A DNA stretch of 64,000 bases from Rhodopseudomonas sp. BR0M22 (GCF_010907035.1 NZ_QUMK01000013.1:1-64000), one strand, 5' to 3'. Counted from the first letter of the stretch, positions 30,443 through 40,912 are shown. Notes: generated by a model not told the origin, from the sequence alone. Program-made: numbers and translations.

Positions 30443-31141
30443 ATGACTCTTGCCGCGCTGATCCCGGCCCGAGGCGGCTCGAAAGGTATTCCGCGCAAGA
30501 ATCTCGCGATGTGCGGCGATCGCTCGCTGCTCGGCTGGACTGCCGAAGCCGCGCTGAGTTCCGGCGTCATCGACCGCGCGATCCTCTCCACCGATGACGA
30601 CGAGATCGCTGCGGCCGGCATCGCGCTCGGCCTCGAAGCCCCGTTCCGCCGCCCGGCCGAGCTGTCGAACGACGGCGCACTGATGCTCGGCGTGATGCAG
30701 CACGCGCTCGCCGCGCTGCGCGCCGACGGCGCCGAGGTCGAGGCGCTGGTACTGCTGCAGCCGACCTCGCCGTTCCGCCGGCCGCATCACGTCCGCGAGG
30801 CGGTCGAGAAGTTCCGGGCCAGCAGAGCGTCGACGCTGGTCAGCGTGGTGCGGGTGCCGCACCGCTTCGTGCCGGAAGGCCAGATGCGAGAGCAGGATGG
30901 CCGACTGGCGCCGTATTTCGGCGGTGAGGTCGGCAAGACCCGGCGCCAGGACAAGGAGACGCTGTTCGGCCGGAACGGCCCGGCGGTACTGATCGTGAGG
31001 AGTTCCGTGCTCGACGCCGGCGCACTCTATGGCGACCCGACCGTCGGCTACGAAATGGACGAGATCGCCTCGATCGACATCGACGCGCCCGAGGACTTGC
31101 GGCTGGCTGATCACCTGATGCGCACTGGATACGTCCCATGA
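30443..31141 (+). CDS. neuA: CMP-nonulosonic acid cytidylyltransferase
   Basis: Activates the nonulosonic acid with CTP. The 232-residue protein has the nucleotide-binding opening LIPARGGSKGIPRKNL, LSTDDDEIAAAG, LVLLQPTSPFRRPHHV and a C-terminal SIDIDAPEDLRLAD, all typical of the NeuA/LegF family. The ATG overlaps no gene but lies 16 bases after neuC; its stop overlaps the next gene by four bases. Together with neuB and neuC it forms a minimal sialic-acid-like module; no acetyltransferase or aminotransferase accompanies it. Confidence 0.92.
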   Translation: MTLAALIPARGGSKGIPRKNLAMCGDRSLLGWTAEAALSSGVIDRAILSTDDDEIAAAGIALGLEAPFRRPAELSNDGALMLGVMQHALAALRADGAEVEALVLLQPTSPFRRPHHVREAVEKFRASRASTLVSVVRVPHRFVPEGQMREQDGRLAPYFGGEVGKTRRQDKETLFGRNGPAVLIVRSSVLDAGALYGDPTVGYEMDEIASIDIDAPEDLRLADHLMRTGYVP

Positions 31142-32841
31142 AGGCGCTGCAGGATTGGGTTCGCCGCACGCCGCTCGCCGGACCGCTCGCGGATGCTGTT
31201 GTCCGGCTGCGGTCGCCGGATCTGTATCGTCGGCTGCGCGCAGACGAGGCGCGGACATGGGACGCGGTCGGCTTCGCGCGACAGCTACCGCCGCCTGCGG
31301 CAGATGCGCCGGTATTGCTGGTGCTCAGCATGACCAACAACACCTACGCGGCCAAGCTCGAATGCATGCAGGCACTGGCGCTGCGGCGCAAGGGGTGGCG
31401 GGTGAGGGTCCTGACGTCGAACGTCTACACCCACGCCCGTAACCTGTACCGCGCGTTCGGCATCGACGAATTCGTCGCCTTCGAGGACCTGATCGCGAGC
31501 CAGTCGGCGGAAGCCGCTGCGAATGAAGAGGGCGCGCGCCGCGCCGAGACGCCGATGGACTTCCAGTCGGTGCTGGAGTGGACCTATCGCGGTGCCTGGC
31601 TCGGTCCGCAGTTGCTGTCGTCGGTGTCGCGGCGGCGGTTCGACGGCGCGCCGGATCCGCGCAAGCCCGAGGTTCGCGAGGCGCTGCTGGAGCAGCTCGC
31701 CGAGTCGGTGCGCTTCGTCCACGCCGCCGAGCACTATCTCGAGCGCGCGCTGCCGACGCTGATCCTGGTCAACGAGCCGAACTACCACGTGATAGGCCCC
31801 TTCGTGGACGTTGCGATCGCGCGCGGCATCTCCACCATCCACTTCACCCAGCCGTCGCGCGAGGACGCGCTGGTGCAGAAGAAGCTGACACGCGAAACCC
31901 GGCGGGTGCATCCGAATTCGATCACCGCGGAGACGCTGGACCGGCTGATCGCGTCGCCCTGGGGCGAAGCACAGGAGCGGGAGCTCGATACCGAATTCGA
32001 ACAGCGCTACGGTGGCGTCTGGAAGGTGCAGGCGCGCAACCAGCCCGGCACGGTCGACATGACGCCGGACGAAATCCGCGACTCTCTGAAGCTGAGCCCC
32101 GCGCGGCCGACCGCGGTTCTGTTCTCTCATGTGCTGTGGGACGCCAACCTGTTCTACGGCAAGGACGTGTTCGAGAACTACGGCGAGTGGTTCATCGAGA
32201 CCGTCAAGGCCGCTGTCGCCAATCCGCGGCTGAACTGGCTGATCAAGCTGCACCCTGCGAACCTCTGGAAGCGCAAGATGTCCGGCGTCACCGACGAGTT
32301 CGGCGAGATGCGGCTGATCCGCGAGCAGATCGGCGAGCTGCCCGATCACGTCCGGATCCTGCTGCCCGACACCCAAATCAGCACGCTGTCGCTGTTCCGC
32401 ATGGTCGACGTCGGCATCACCGTGCGCGGCAGTATCGGCTACGAACTGCCGTGCTTCGGTGTGCCGGTGGTGACCGCGGGCAGCGGCCGCTATTCCGGCT
32501 TCGGGTTCACCGAGGACCATGCCACGCGAGCCAGTTATCTGGCGCGGATGGCCTGCCTCGAACAGATCGAGCGGCTGCCACCCGACCGGGTGCACCGCGC
32601 CCGGGTGCACGCGCACGCGCTGTTCGCGTTGCGGCCCTGGATCTACCGGAGTTTTCGGACCGAGATCGGCACCGACGTGTCCGATCCTCTGTTCCAGAAC
32701 CTCGTGCCCACGGTGGCGGACAATCGGCAGATCGGCCACAATGGCGACCTCGACGACTTCGCCGCCTGGGCGGCGAACCCCGAGGCGATCGATTATCTGG
32801 CGCGCTCCACGGCACGCGCGCCGCAGTCTGCCGGTTTGTGA
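31138..32841 (+). CDS. Putative capsule-type transferase following neuA
   Basis: A 567-residue protein coupled to neuA by a four-base overlap. The first half opens with LLVLSMTNNTYAAKLECMQAL and IPVFDV-like GT-B features; the middle has GISTIHFTQPSREDALVQKK and the C-terminal half has LFSHVLWDANLFYGKDVFENYGEWFIETVKAA and VRGSIGYELPCFGVPVVTAGSGRYSG, which resemble the capsule polysaccharide (Kdo/sialyl) transferase GT-B group. Position makes it the best candidate to use the CMP-nonulosonate made by neuBCA. Assignment to a donor is inference. Confidence 0.65.
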   Translation: MKALQDWVRRTPLAGPLADAVVRLRSPDLYRRLRADEARTWDAVGFARQLPPPAADAPVLLVLSMTNNTYAAKLECMQALALRRKGWRVRVLTSNVYTHARNLYRAFGIDEFVAFEDLIASQSAEAAANEEGARRAETPMDFQSVLEWTYRGAWLGPQLLSSVSRRRFDGAPDPRKPEVREALLEQLAESVRFVHAAEHYLERALPTLILVNEPNYHVIGPFVDVAIARGISTIHFTQPSREDALVQKKLTRETRRVHPNSITAETLDRLIASPWGEAQERELDTEFEQRYGGVWKVQARNQPGTVDMTPDEIRDSLKLSPARPTAVLFSHVLWDANLFYGKDVFENYGEWFIETVKAAVANPRLNWLIKLHPANLWKRKMSGVTDEFGEMRLIREQIGELPDHVRILLPDTQISTLSLFRMVDVGITVRGSIGYELPCFGVPVVTAGSGRYSGFGFTEDHATRASYLARMACLEQIERLPPDRVHRARVHAHALFALRPWIYRSFRTEIGTDVSDPLFQNLVPTVADNRQIGHNGDLDDFAAWAANPEAIDYLARSTARAPQSAGL

Positions 32842-32852
32842 GAGGCAAGGCG

Positions 32853-33566
32853 ATGACCACATCTCAGCCGGCGATGCTGGAATGGAATGAGGAAACGCTT
32901 TCGCGTTTCTGGGGCTACCATTCGCAGTTTTCAGAGAATTACTTCAGTTATCAGAAAGGGCGTGCCGTCGTAGCTCACGTCAAGTCGAGGCTTCCCAGCG
33001 GCTTGACGGTTCTCGACTACGGCTGTGGGCCGGGCCATCTGCTGCCGCATCTGCTCGACGCAGGTTTCTCGGTGCAAGGAGCCGACCTCTCGCGCGAGAC
33101 GATGGGGTCTGCTGTCAGCGTTTCGGGTCGGAAGGGGTTTCTCGGCTTCGCGACGATCGATGAGCTGTTGACCGAAGGCCGACGGTTCGATGCGGTATTC
33201 CTGCTCGAAGTTGTCGAACACCTCGACGATAACTGGCTGTCGAAGACGCTCAATCAGGCAAAGACTTTGCTGAAGCCCGGCGGCGCGCTTATCGTCACCA
33301 CGCCGAACGAGGAGCAACTAGCCGACAGCATGGTGTATTGCCCGGTATCCAACGTGATCTTTCATCGCTGGCAACATGTCCGAAGTTGGTCGCAGTCCAC
33401 TTTGGCGCAATGCCTCACCGCGCACGGCTTTCGCGATGTCCAGACCGAAGTGCGGACCTTTCCCGGGCAGAAGCCGGCGCACGTCTCGGCGCTGCGCTAT
33501 CAACTCTCCGAGCTTTTGAATCGCTTCCGCAAGCCGCAATCCTTGATCGCTATCGCCCGGGCATGA
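32853..33566 (+). CDS. Class I SAM methyltransferase
   Basis: A 237-residue methyltransferase with motif I VLDYGCGPGHLLPHLLDAGF, FDAVFLLEVVEHLDDNWL and LLKPGGALIVTTPNEEQL. A clear ribosome binding site (AGAGGCAAGG) precedes the ATG. It sits between the capsule-type transferase and a GT4, in the same plus-strand operon. Probably modifies a glycan or lipid intermediate; substrate unknown. Confidence 0.85.
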   Translation: MTTSQPAMLEWNEETLSRFWGYHSQFSENYFSYQKGRAVVAHVKSRLPSGLTVLDYGCGPGHLLPHLLDAGFSVQGADLSRETMGSAVSVSGRKGFLGFATIDELLTEGRRFDAVFLLEVVEHLDDNWLSKTLNQAKTLLKPGGALIVTTPNEEQLADSMVYCPVSNVIFHRWQHVRSWSQSTLAQCLTAHGFRDVQTEVRTFPGQKPAHVSALRYQLSELLNRFRKPQSLIAIARA

Positions 33567-34901
33567 ATGCGCCATCCGATGCAGCCGCTCTCTGTCGCGC
33601 ATCTTGCCCAATCGGACAGTGAAGGCGGCGCCAACAAGGCGGCGTTCCGGATCCATCGGACGCTGCTGGGGCTGGGGCTGAATTCGACGTTCCATGTCGG
33701 GCGGAGATCGAAGGACGACCCCACTGTGGTGCCGGCCCATTGGCCGGGCGTCGGGCGGTTCGGCAGTGATGTCGTCGCCTATCTCAATGCCCGCGCGCTG
33801 CGCCGCTATACCGGGCGGCCGCCGACCCCGTTCTCGCCGATGCGATTCAGCTACGGGCGGATTGATCGGCAGAGCTTCGCCTCGGCCGATGTGGTGTGCC
33901 TGCACTGGGTCGCCGGCGCGTTTCTCGACGCCCGCCGGCTCCGCGCCATCGGCAAGCCGATTGTGTGGCGGCTATCCGATATCTGGCCTTTCAGCGGGGG
34001 CTGCCACTATCCCGGTGCCTGCACCCGTTTCGAGCAGGCCTGCGGCGAGTGCCCGCAGCTAAACAGCGCTGATGCCGGCGATCTGTCGCGCGACGGGCAT
34101 CGCCGGCGCGAGCAGGGGTACCGCGGACTCGACATCACGGTGGCGGCGCCGAGCCGCTGGATCGCAGATCTCGCCCGACGCTCCAGCCTGTTCGGCGGCC
34201 GGCGGATCGAGCACATTCCAACCGGCGTCGACCTGTCGGTGTTCCGTCCGCACGATCCGGCAGGCGCGCGCCACGCTCTCGGACTGCCCTCTGAAGGCCG
34301 GATTGTGCTATTCGGCGCGCTCGGGGCCACCGAAGACCCTCGCAAGGGATATCGCCATCTGCTGGGCACGATCGAGCGCCTCGCTGCGGCCGGACGGCGG
34401 GACCTGACCTGCGTGGTGTTCGGCGGCGCCGCCGCCGGCGAGATCGGCCAGCTCGGCGGATTCCCGCTCCACCATCTCGGACGGATCGACGGTGAGGCGG
34501 AACTGGCGCGGGTGTATTCCGCCGCCGACCTGCTGATCGCTCCGTTCCTCGAAGACAACCTGCCGAATGTCGTGCTGGAGTCGATCGCGTGTGGAACGCC
34601 GGTCGCCGCCTTTGCCGCCGGGGGGATTCCCGATGCGATCATTGGCGGCATCAACGGCGTCCTCGCGCCGGTCGGCGACGACGACGCTCTTGCACGCGGT
34701 GTGGCCGAGTTACTCGACCGGACCGACGTCGCCGCGCTGAGAGCGGCGACCCGCGCCGTTGCCGAACAGCGGTTCGACCTGATCGCTTGCGGCAAGCGCT
34801 ATCACGATCTGTGCGGCGACCTTGCCGGCGCAGCGACGCGGCGGCTTCCGCAGGGCGTTGCGGTTTCGAACATGCTGACGATCTCACACTCGGACGATTA
34901 A
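33567..34901 (+). CDS. Glycosyltransferase family 4
   Basis: A 444-residue GT-B protein starting directly after the methyltransferase stop. It has VAHLAQSDSEGGANKAAFRIH, the WRLSDIWPFSGGCHYPGAC block typical of the WcaC/colanic type, APSRWIADLARRS, IPTGVDLSVFRP and the donor-site EDNLPNVVLESIACGTPVAAF (E-x7-E). Predicted to extend a lipid-linked oligosaccharide in the cytoplasm. Donor not identifiable. Confidence 0.88.
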   Translation: MRHPMQPLSVAHLAQSDSEGGANKAAFRIHRTLLGLGLNSTFHVGRRSKDDPTVVPAHWPGVGRFGSDVVAYLNARALRRYTGRPPTPFSPMRFSYGRIDRQSFASADVVCLHWVAGAFLDARRLRAIGKPIVWRLSDIWPFSGGCHYPGACTRFEQACGECPQLNSADAGDLSRDGHRRREQGYRGLDITVAAPSRWIADLARRSSLFGGRRIEHIPTGVDLSVFRPHDPAGARHALGLPSEGRIVLFGALGATEDPRKGYRHLLGTIERLAAAGRRDLTCVVFGGAAAGEIGQLGGFPLHHLGRIDGEAELARVYSAADLLIAPFLEDNLPNVVLESIACGTPVAAFAAGGIPDAIIGGINGVLAPVGDDDALARGVAELLDRTDVAALRAATRAVAEQRFDLIACGKRYHDLCGDLAGAATRRLPQGVAVSNMLTISHSDD

Positions 34902-34908
34902 GAGCGAC

Positions 34909-36042
34909 ATGCCAGTTTCCATTGCCCACGTATTGCGGACCTACGGCGTGCACGGCGGGGAGCGGCAACTGGCGCGGCTGTTCGCCGCCGAGGATGGCGT
35001 GAACTACCAGAACACGTTCTATTCGCTGTACGACAATCCCGACTGCACCGCGTATTTCGCGCGGATTCCGCAGTTGCGGCAGCGGATGGTATTTCCATTC
35101 CGCGCTCCGGTGTTTCCGTCACTGCGCAGCGAGATGCTGGTGCTGCTCGCGCTGCTGCCGATCCTGCAATTGCGCATGCTGTGGCTGCTGGCGACCGGCG
35201 GGCACCGGATCTGCGTCGTGCACGGCGTCCAGGCCGCTGCAGCGTGCTGGCCGGCGGCGTGGTTGCTGCGCGGCATGAAGTTCGTCTACGTGCATCGCGG
35301 AACCAAGTCGGAGGCGGGGTCGCATCCGATCTTCAAGCTGCTGTACCGGCCGTTCGACGCCGTCGCCGGTGTTTCGGTGGCGACCGCAGATTCTCTGACA
35401 TCGCTGGTTCGCCGCGGCGAGGTCGTGACCCTCGAGAACGGCATAGACTGGCAGGCATTCGTCGCCGCCGCGGAGCGTTGCGAACGCACGCCTGCGGCGG
35501 GGGGCGTCAGGCTGATCTCTTCTGCACGGCTGCTGAAACACAAGGCGCAGGCGTTTCTGCTTGATGAGTTCGCGCGCGTGTTGCAGCAAAGACCCAGTGC
35601 TGAGCTAATTATTGCCGGCGACGGGCCGGAACATCAGAATCTGATCAATCAGGCTGCCAAGCTGGGTATCAATGAGAAGGTAAGATTCATCGGCCACGTT
35701 CCGGACATCACCTGCCGGCTGGTCGACAGCGACATCTTCGTCCACGCCTCGGAGATCGAGGGTATGAGCAACGCGGTCCTGGAAGCGATGACGCTTGGTC
35801 TGCCAAGCGTGGTGGTGGACGCACCTGGCGTGACCGAATGCCACCGCGAAGGCGAGACTGGATTCATCGTCGAACGCCGTCCGGGGGCAATGGTCGACCC
35901 ACTGTTGAAACTGATCGACGATATCAATTTGCGACGCAAGCTCGGCGCCGCCGCGCGTCTGCGCGTCGAGCGCGAGTATTCGACTGAAGCAAATGCCGCG
36001 CGCTACCATGCGCTGTTCCGCCGACTCTTGGCCGACTCCTGA
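34909..36042 (+). CDS. Glycosyltransferase family 4
   Basis: A 377-residue GT-B protein: RTYGVHGGERQLARLF near the start, FVYVHRGTKSEAGSHPIF, TLENGIDWQAF, LISSARLLKHKAQAFL and the donor motif EIEGMSNAVLEAMTLGLPSVV (E-x7-E). Its stop overlaps the asnB start by one base (TGATG), so translation is coupled. Part of the plus-strand polysaccharide operon. Confidence 0.88.
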   Translation: MPVSIAHVLRTYGVHGGERQLARLFAAEDGVNYQNTFYSLYDNPDCTAYFARIPQLRQRMVFPFRAPVFPSLRSEMLVLLALLPILQLRMLWLLATGGHRICVVHGVQAAAACWPAAWLLRGMKFVYVHRGTKSEAGSHPIFKLLYRPFDAVAGVSVATADSLTSLVRRGEVVTLENGIDWQAFVAAAERCERTPAAGGVRLISSARLLKHKAQAFLLDEFARVLQQRPSAELIIAGDGPEHQNLINQAAKLGINEKVRFIGHVPDITCRLVDSDIFVHASEIEGMSNAVLEAMTLGLPSVVVDAPGVTECHREGETGFIVERRPGAMVDPLLKLIDDINLRRKLGAAARLRVEREYSTEANAARYHALFRRLLADS

Positions 36043-37904
36043 TGTGCGGTCTGGTCGGAGGCGTGTGGCGACGGGCAAATCCTCTCGCGCCTGGGGTGGC
36101 GGCGGCCGCGCTCGGCGCGCTCGCGCATCGCGGCCCAGATGCCGAGGCTCAGCATCACGAGCCGGGCGTGTTTCTCGGGCACAGGCGACTGAGCATCATC
36201 GACCTCGATCCGCGCTCGACACAGCCGATGCATGCCGGTGCGCTCAGCATCGTGTTCAACGGCGAGATCTACAATTACCGCGACTTGCGCGATGATCTCG
36301 TCAAACGCGGCGTCACATTCCGCACCGAATCCGACACCGAGGTGCTGCTGGCATCGTTCGCGCTCGACGGGCTTGAATGCCTGCCGCGTCTGGAAGGCAT
36401 GTTTTCGTTCGCGATCTGGGATCGCGACCGGCGGATGCTGACGCTGGCGCGCGACCGCTATGGCGAAAAGCCGATGGTGTATTACGCGGATGCCGACAGG
36501 CTGCTATTTGCATCCGAGATTCCGCCGATCGAGATCCTGGCGGGCGACGGGCTCGAGGTCGATCGCAGCACGCTGCCGTGGCTGTTCCGGTTTTCCTATC
36601 TGCCCGCGCCGGCATCGCCGTATCGCGGGATGCGACAGCTGCGCCCTGCCCATTGGCTGCAACTCGATCTCGACCGCTGGGAGACGCGCGAGGGCTGCTA
36701 CTATCAGCTGCCGGCCGCGATGGCGCCGCAGCGTCGCAGCGGTGAGCCGAGTTTCGAGGGAGCGAAGGCAGAACTACGCCGCCGACTGACGGCGTCGGTC
36801 GAGCAGCGATTGGCCGCATCCGACGTGCCGATCGCGACCTTCCTCAGCGGCGGGCTGGATTCTTCGATCATATCGGCGATCGCCGCGCAATCATCGAGCG
36901 GCGGGATCGCCGCCTATTCGGTCGGGTTTCCGGAAGACCCGGCGTTCGACGAGTCGCAGTTCGCGCGTTCGCTGGCAGCGCGCTACCCGCAGATCGAGCA
37001 TCACGTCATCGACGTGACGGAAGATCGCCTTGCGGGATTCATCGATCGCACGCTGGCGTTGCTGGGGGAGCCCTATGCCGATGCCTCGCTGATTCCAACC
37101 GCATTCCTGTGTGCGCAGGTCGACGAGAAGGTAATTCTCGGCGGCGACGGTGCCGACGAGCTCTTCGGTGGCTACGGCGTTTATTCTGCGATGCTGATGA
37201 GTGCTCGCATCCCGGGTTGGCTTAAAACGCTGGCCCAGTTAGTCCCGATTCATGGTAATCCCACTGCGATCGACAACGGTCTGCTTCGCGCTGCGGCGTT
37301 CTTTCGCATGCATTTGCGGCGCACGTCGGCGTCGGAGTATCTTTCGTGGCGGTCCTACGCGACGCCGGAACAGATCGAGCAGCTCGGCTTTTCGCGAGCT
37401 GAGGCCTCCGCGCTTCCGGAGCAGCTGGTCAATTTTGATCTAAGAACGCTCCGCGACATTCTCACGACAGACATCAGTTTCAACCTGTCTGCCGACATGC
37501 TGAAGAAAGTCGACCTCGCCAGCATGCAGTACGGCCTGGAAGTGCGTCTACCGTTCCTGGATTCTCACCTGGTCCAGTTCGCGCTTGATTTACCGCAGGA
37601 GTTCTTGATATCGGGGCGCTCGCGCAAGCACATTCTACGCGAGGCATTTTGTGATTTGCTGCCGGCCGACGTGCTCGGGCGCGGTAAAAAGGGCTTCTTG
37701 CTGCCTATCCGTAAATGGATGAAGTCAGGCAGGATGCGGGATGAACTGCTCGAACTGGCCCGGCAGCAGTCTGTCCTGAATACAAAGGCGATCGACGAGT
37801 TCGCGGAAGAGCATCGCTGCGGACGCGCCGACAGATCACAGTTGCTTTGGTCGTGTTACGTCTTGCTAAAATGGAATAGGCGGAAGCTGCAATCAAGGAC
37901 TTAG
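36042..37904 (+). CDS. asnB: AsnB-type glutamine amidotransferase/synthase (second copy)
   Basis: A 620-residue class II amidotransferase with MCGLVGG nucleophile Cys2, HRRLSIIDLD, FNGEIYNYRDLRDDL, the pyrophosphatase loop SGGLDSS and LGGDGADELFGGYGVY. It is clearly distinct in sequence from the copy at 14574 (for example it is shorter and keeps different C-terminal text RGKKGFLLPIRKW). Like that copy it is inside a sugar operon, so amidation of a uronic acid or an amino-acid substituent is more likely than free asparagine synthesis. Confidence 0.85.
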   Translation: MCGLVGGVWRRANPLAPGVAAAALGALAHRGPDAEAQHHEPGVFLGHRRLSIIDLDPRSTQPMHAGALSIVFNGEIYNYRDLRDDLVKRGVTFRTESDTEVLLASFALDGLECLPRLEGMFSFAIWDRDRRMLTLARDRYGEKPMVYYADADRLLFASEIPPIEILAGDGLEVDRSTLPWLFRFSYLPAPASPYRGMRQLRPAHWLQLDLDRWETREGCYYQLPAAMAPQRRSGEPSFEGAKAELRRRLTASVEQRLAASDVPIATFLSGGLDSSIISAIAAQSSSGGIAAYSVGFPEDPAFDESQFARSLAARYPQIEHHVIDVTEDRLAGFIDRTLALLGEPYADASLIPTAFLCAQVDEKVILGGDGADELFGGYGVYSAMLMSARIPGWLKTLAQLVPIHGNPTAIDNGLLRAAAFFRMHLRRTSASEYLSWRSYATPEQIEQLGFSRAEASALPEQLVNFDLRTLRDILTTDISFNLSADMLKKVDLASMQYGLEVRLPFLDSHLVQFALDLPQEFLISGRSRKHILREAFCDLLPADVLGRGKKGFLLPIRKWMKSGRMRDELLELARQQSVLNTKAIDEFAEEHRCGRADRSQLLWSCYVLLKWNRRKLQSRT

Positions 37905-37934
37905 CTCTAGGTCCATGCCAGGGAGGATCCAGCA

Positions 37935-39533
37935 GTGCGACAGGAGGGTGCATTTCCAGTTCCGATCGACGCCTCGCTAGTATCTGAGCCGAACCTGTCG
38001 TTTTTGGATCGAGGTGCTGGAAAGCTGATCCTTTGTTGCTGGCTCTTTGCGGCGGCCCTTGCGTGGTGCTTCCTAAGATCTTCCTACGCTGACTGGGGGA
38101 AGGATGGCGCCGCCGATCCGGTGCCTCTGATTCTTAGAATTCCAGTTATGTTGGCAATGGCGGTGCCGGCTCTGTTGCTCATCGGTAGAGATGACCGATT
38201 GGCTTGGCTGGCTGGCCTGTCGATCTCCTTGGGAACAGTTCCTCTACTGCCCTTCTTGCCGTTTCTGAGGGATTACACCCATCTGGTCGTGCTCGTCTGG
38301 TTGGTTTCCGTCTCGATTGGGGCGTTCCGGCTCGTCCCGTTGCGCTCAGTACCGCTCTGGGGAATGACTTTTCTGCTTTTTATTGCGGTCTGCGTGGTCT
38401 CGACGGTCGTTAGTTTCACGACTTTCCAGAATATATGGCAGCTCAAGGTAGGTGTCGCTTACCTGGTGTTGTTCGGCTCCTTTGCGCTTCTGTTGTACGC
38501 GATCTCGGTTGATCCGGAAAAATCCGAGAAGCGCTTTGTGGGCTTGCTGGACGGCTTTGTTTGGGGAATCGGTGGGCAGGCAATCGTTGCCTTGGTGGCG
38601 ATTCCGCTGCTTTTCTACATTCCTGTCTCGGAGGGAAACGACACGGTTTTTGGGTTTGGCTACTATGACAAATACAAATCGCTGTTGTCGGGGCCGGTCT
38701 CGCTCGGAATGCTGTTTCTCATTTCCGTGCCGTTAGTATTGCTCTGGGCTTATCGAAACGCCGTATTGCCTTGTTCCAAGGGGGGGTGGTTGTTGCCGTC
38801 GGCGGCCATCGGTTGGGCTGTTGTTGTATATTTGCAGACGATGCCATGGCTGATGATGGCGACTGGAAGTAGAACCGCGCGACTGGTTTTCCCTGTTGTG
38901 TTGTTGGCTCTGGTGTTTGCGAGCCCGGCGACACGGCGGGTTGCTCTTTCAATGATACCATCGTCGGTCGCAGCCTACTTCGTCGGCTTTTTCTATCAAT
39001 CGTTGCCGTCTGCCGTTGAAAGATTCTACACAACGCAGGTTGATCCGAGCAGGGACATTTCGGATCGGTTTCTGTCTGTCGCCGATCGAACGCCGCTCGC
39101 CATGGACACGATCAGGAAGATGAATCATTCATCGCCTATCGCTCAGCTAATTGGTCTCGGTCCTGGAACTGGAGGATATCGTACCAGTGGATTTCCGGAG
39201 CCGCATAATTTCCTCATGAATGTTTGGGCCGAAACGGGGTGGTTGGGTGCCGCCGTGTTGGTCGCTTTCTTCGTTTTGCTTGTGGGTGGCTTGCTCAGAA
39301 GCGCTGCAAGCGGGAGGCCGGATTCATTTGCGGCGAGAATGCTCTTGGTTGCGCTATTGGCGTTTGGCCCGGTGATTATTACTTATAATCCGTGGAATTG
39401 GGGTGTGGGTATGGGGCTTGTGCTGATGCTTTGCACGGCTGTTGTATGTTTTACGGCCCGTCGACCGCCCCTCCATATCGGAGCCAGATCATCTGCCGCA
39501 CTTGGTTTGGCGGACGTCGCGCGTCGACCTTGA
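37935..39533 (+). CDS. O-antigen polymerase/ligase-like membrane protein
   Basis: A 532-residue protein with about 11 hydrophobic segments and a large periplasmic-looking loop near residues 350-430 ending in the Wzy/WaaL-type block PEPHNFLMNVWAETGWLGA. It would polymerise or ligate O-antigen units at the periplasmic face. The GTG start has GGGAGGA eleven bases ahead. GC content is visibly lower than in flanking genes, as is common for Wzy genes. Whether it is polymerase or ligase cannot be decided here. Confidence 0.75.
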   Translation: MRQEGAFPVPIDASLVSEPNLSFLDRGAGKLILCCWLFAAALAWCFLRSSYADWGKDGAADPVPLILRIPVMLAMAVPALLLIGRDDRLAWLAGLSISLGTVPLLPFLPFLRDYTHLVVLVWLVSVSIGAFRLVPLRSVPLWGMTFLLFIAVCVVSTVVSFTTFQNIWQLKVGVAYLVLFGSFALLLYAISVDPEKSEKRFVGLLDGFVWGIGGQAIVALVAIPLLFYIPVSEGNDTVFGFGYYDKYKSLLSGPVSLGMLFLISVPLVLLWAYRNAVLPCSKGGWLLPSAAIGWAVVVYLQTMPWLMMATGSRTARLVFPVVLLALVFASPATRRVALSMIPSSVAAYFVGFFYQSLPSAVERFYTTQVDPSRDISDRFLSVADRTPLAMDTIRKMNHSSPIAQLIGLGPGTGGYRTSGFPEPHNFLMNVWAETGWLGAAVLVAFFVLLVGGLLRSAASGRPDSFAARMLLVALLAFGPVIITYNPWNWGVGMGLVLMLCTAVVCFTARRPPLHIGARSSAALGLADVARRP

Positions 39534-39903
39534 GGGAGGGAATTCAGGACGCGCGGTGGTGTTTCATGCGCGTCTGGACATGATCTTGTTCGTTTCTCGT
39601 CGCCTTGTACGGAATTGCCGATCCCACACGCGAATGATGGCCGGATCTTTGTGATTTAGATTTGTTCGCCTGCGATGGTCCTACGCCTTTATCGAGCTGA
39701 GGCCATCGTCGCTGGTTGAGAGCGGCGCGAGCGCGCCGGCTTGGCAACGGACGGTCGGCAGCATTCCCCAGAACAGCTATTGTTCAACCGGCGCGCCCGC
39801 CCCGATCGGAAATCCTGACTCTGGCCTCGGCTGGGTGAGTGAGTGGGGCCACACAAGTTTGAACGACCAGGATCGATCCGGTCGGCACCCCGTCACCATC
39901 CCC
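39534..39903. other. Gap at the right border of the polysaccharide locus
   Basis: These 370 bases separate the plus-strand Wzy-like gene from the minus-strand livF, so both end here. No gene, strong terminator or repeat was found by eye. The short ORFs present overlap on both strands and lack family features. Confidence 0.4.
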
Positions 39904-40746
<843 letters not shown>

Positions 40747-40809
40747 GGTGGTCCTACGTTCTCGAACTCGCTGAACTTGATGGTTGCGCAGTCTAAACCC
40801 CAACGACTG

Positions 40810-40912
40810 CCGTCATCGCCCGCGAAAGCGGGCAACCCAGTATTCCAGAGTGCCGATAATCCAAACGCGACGCTGCGGCGTACTGGGTCCCCGCATGCGC
40901 GGGGGATGACGG
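40810..40912. repeat. Dispersed palindromic repeat (CCGTCAT...ATGACGG)
   Basis: The two ends are inverted repeats: CCGTCATCGCCCGCGAAAGC on the left and TACTGGGTCCCCGCATGCG plus GGGGATGACGG on the right, with ACCCAGTA/TACTGGGT inside. This is a typical high-GC intergenic repeat of Bradyrhizobium-family genomes. It sits between the substrate-binding and livF genes of system 1. Confidence 0.8.

Noticed and set aside
31578-33566. A 662-residue frame overlapping the capsule-type transferase and the methyltransferase
   Set aside because: Its C-terminal part is simply the methyltransferase (from 32853); the rest is an out-of-frame Arg/Ala-rich shadow of the transferase gene.
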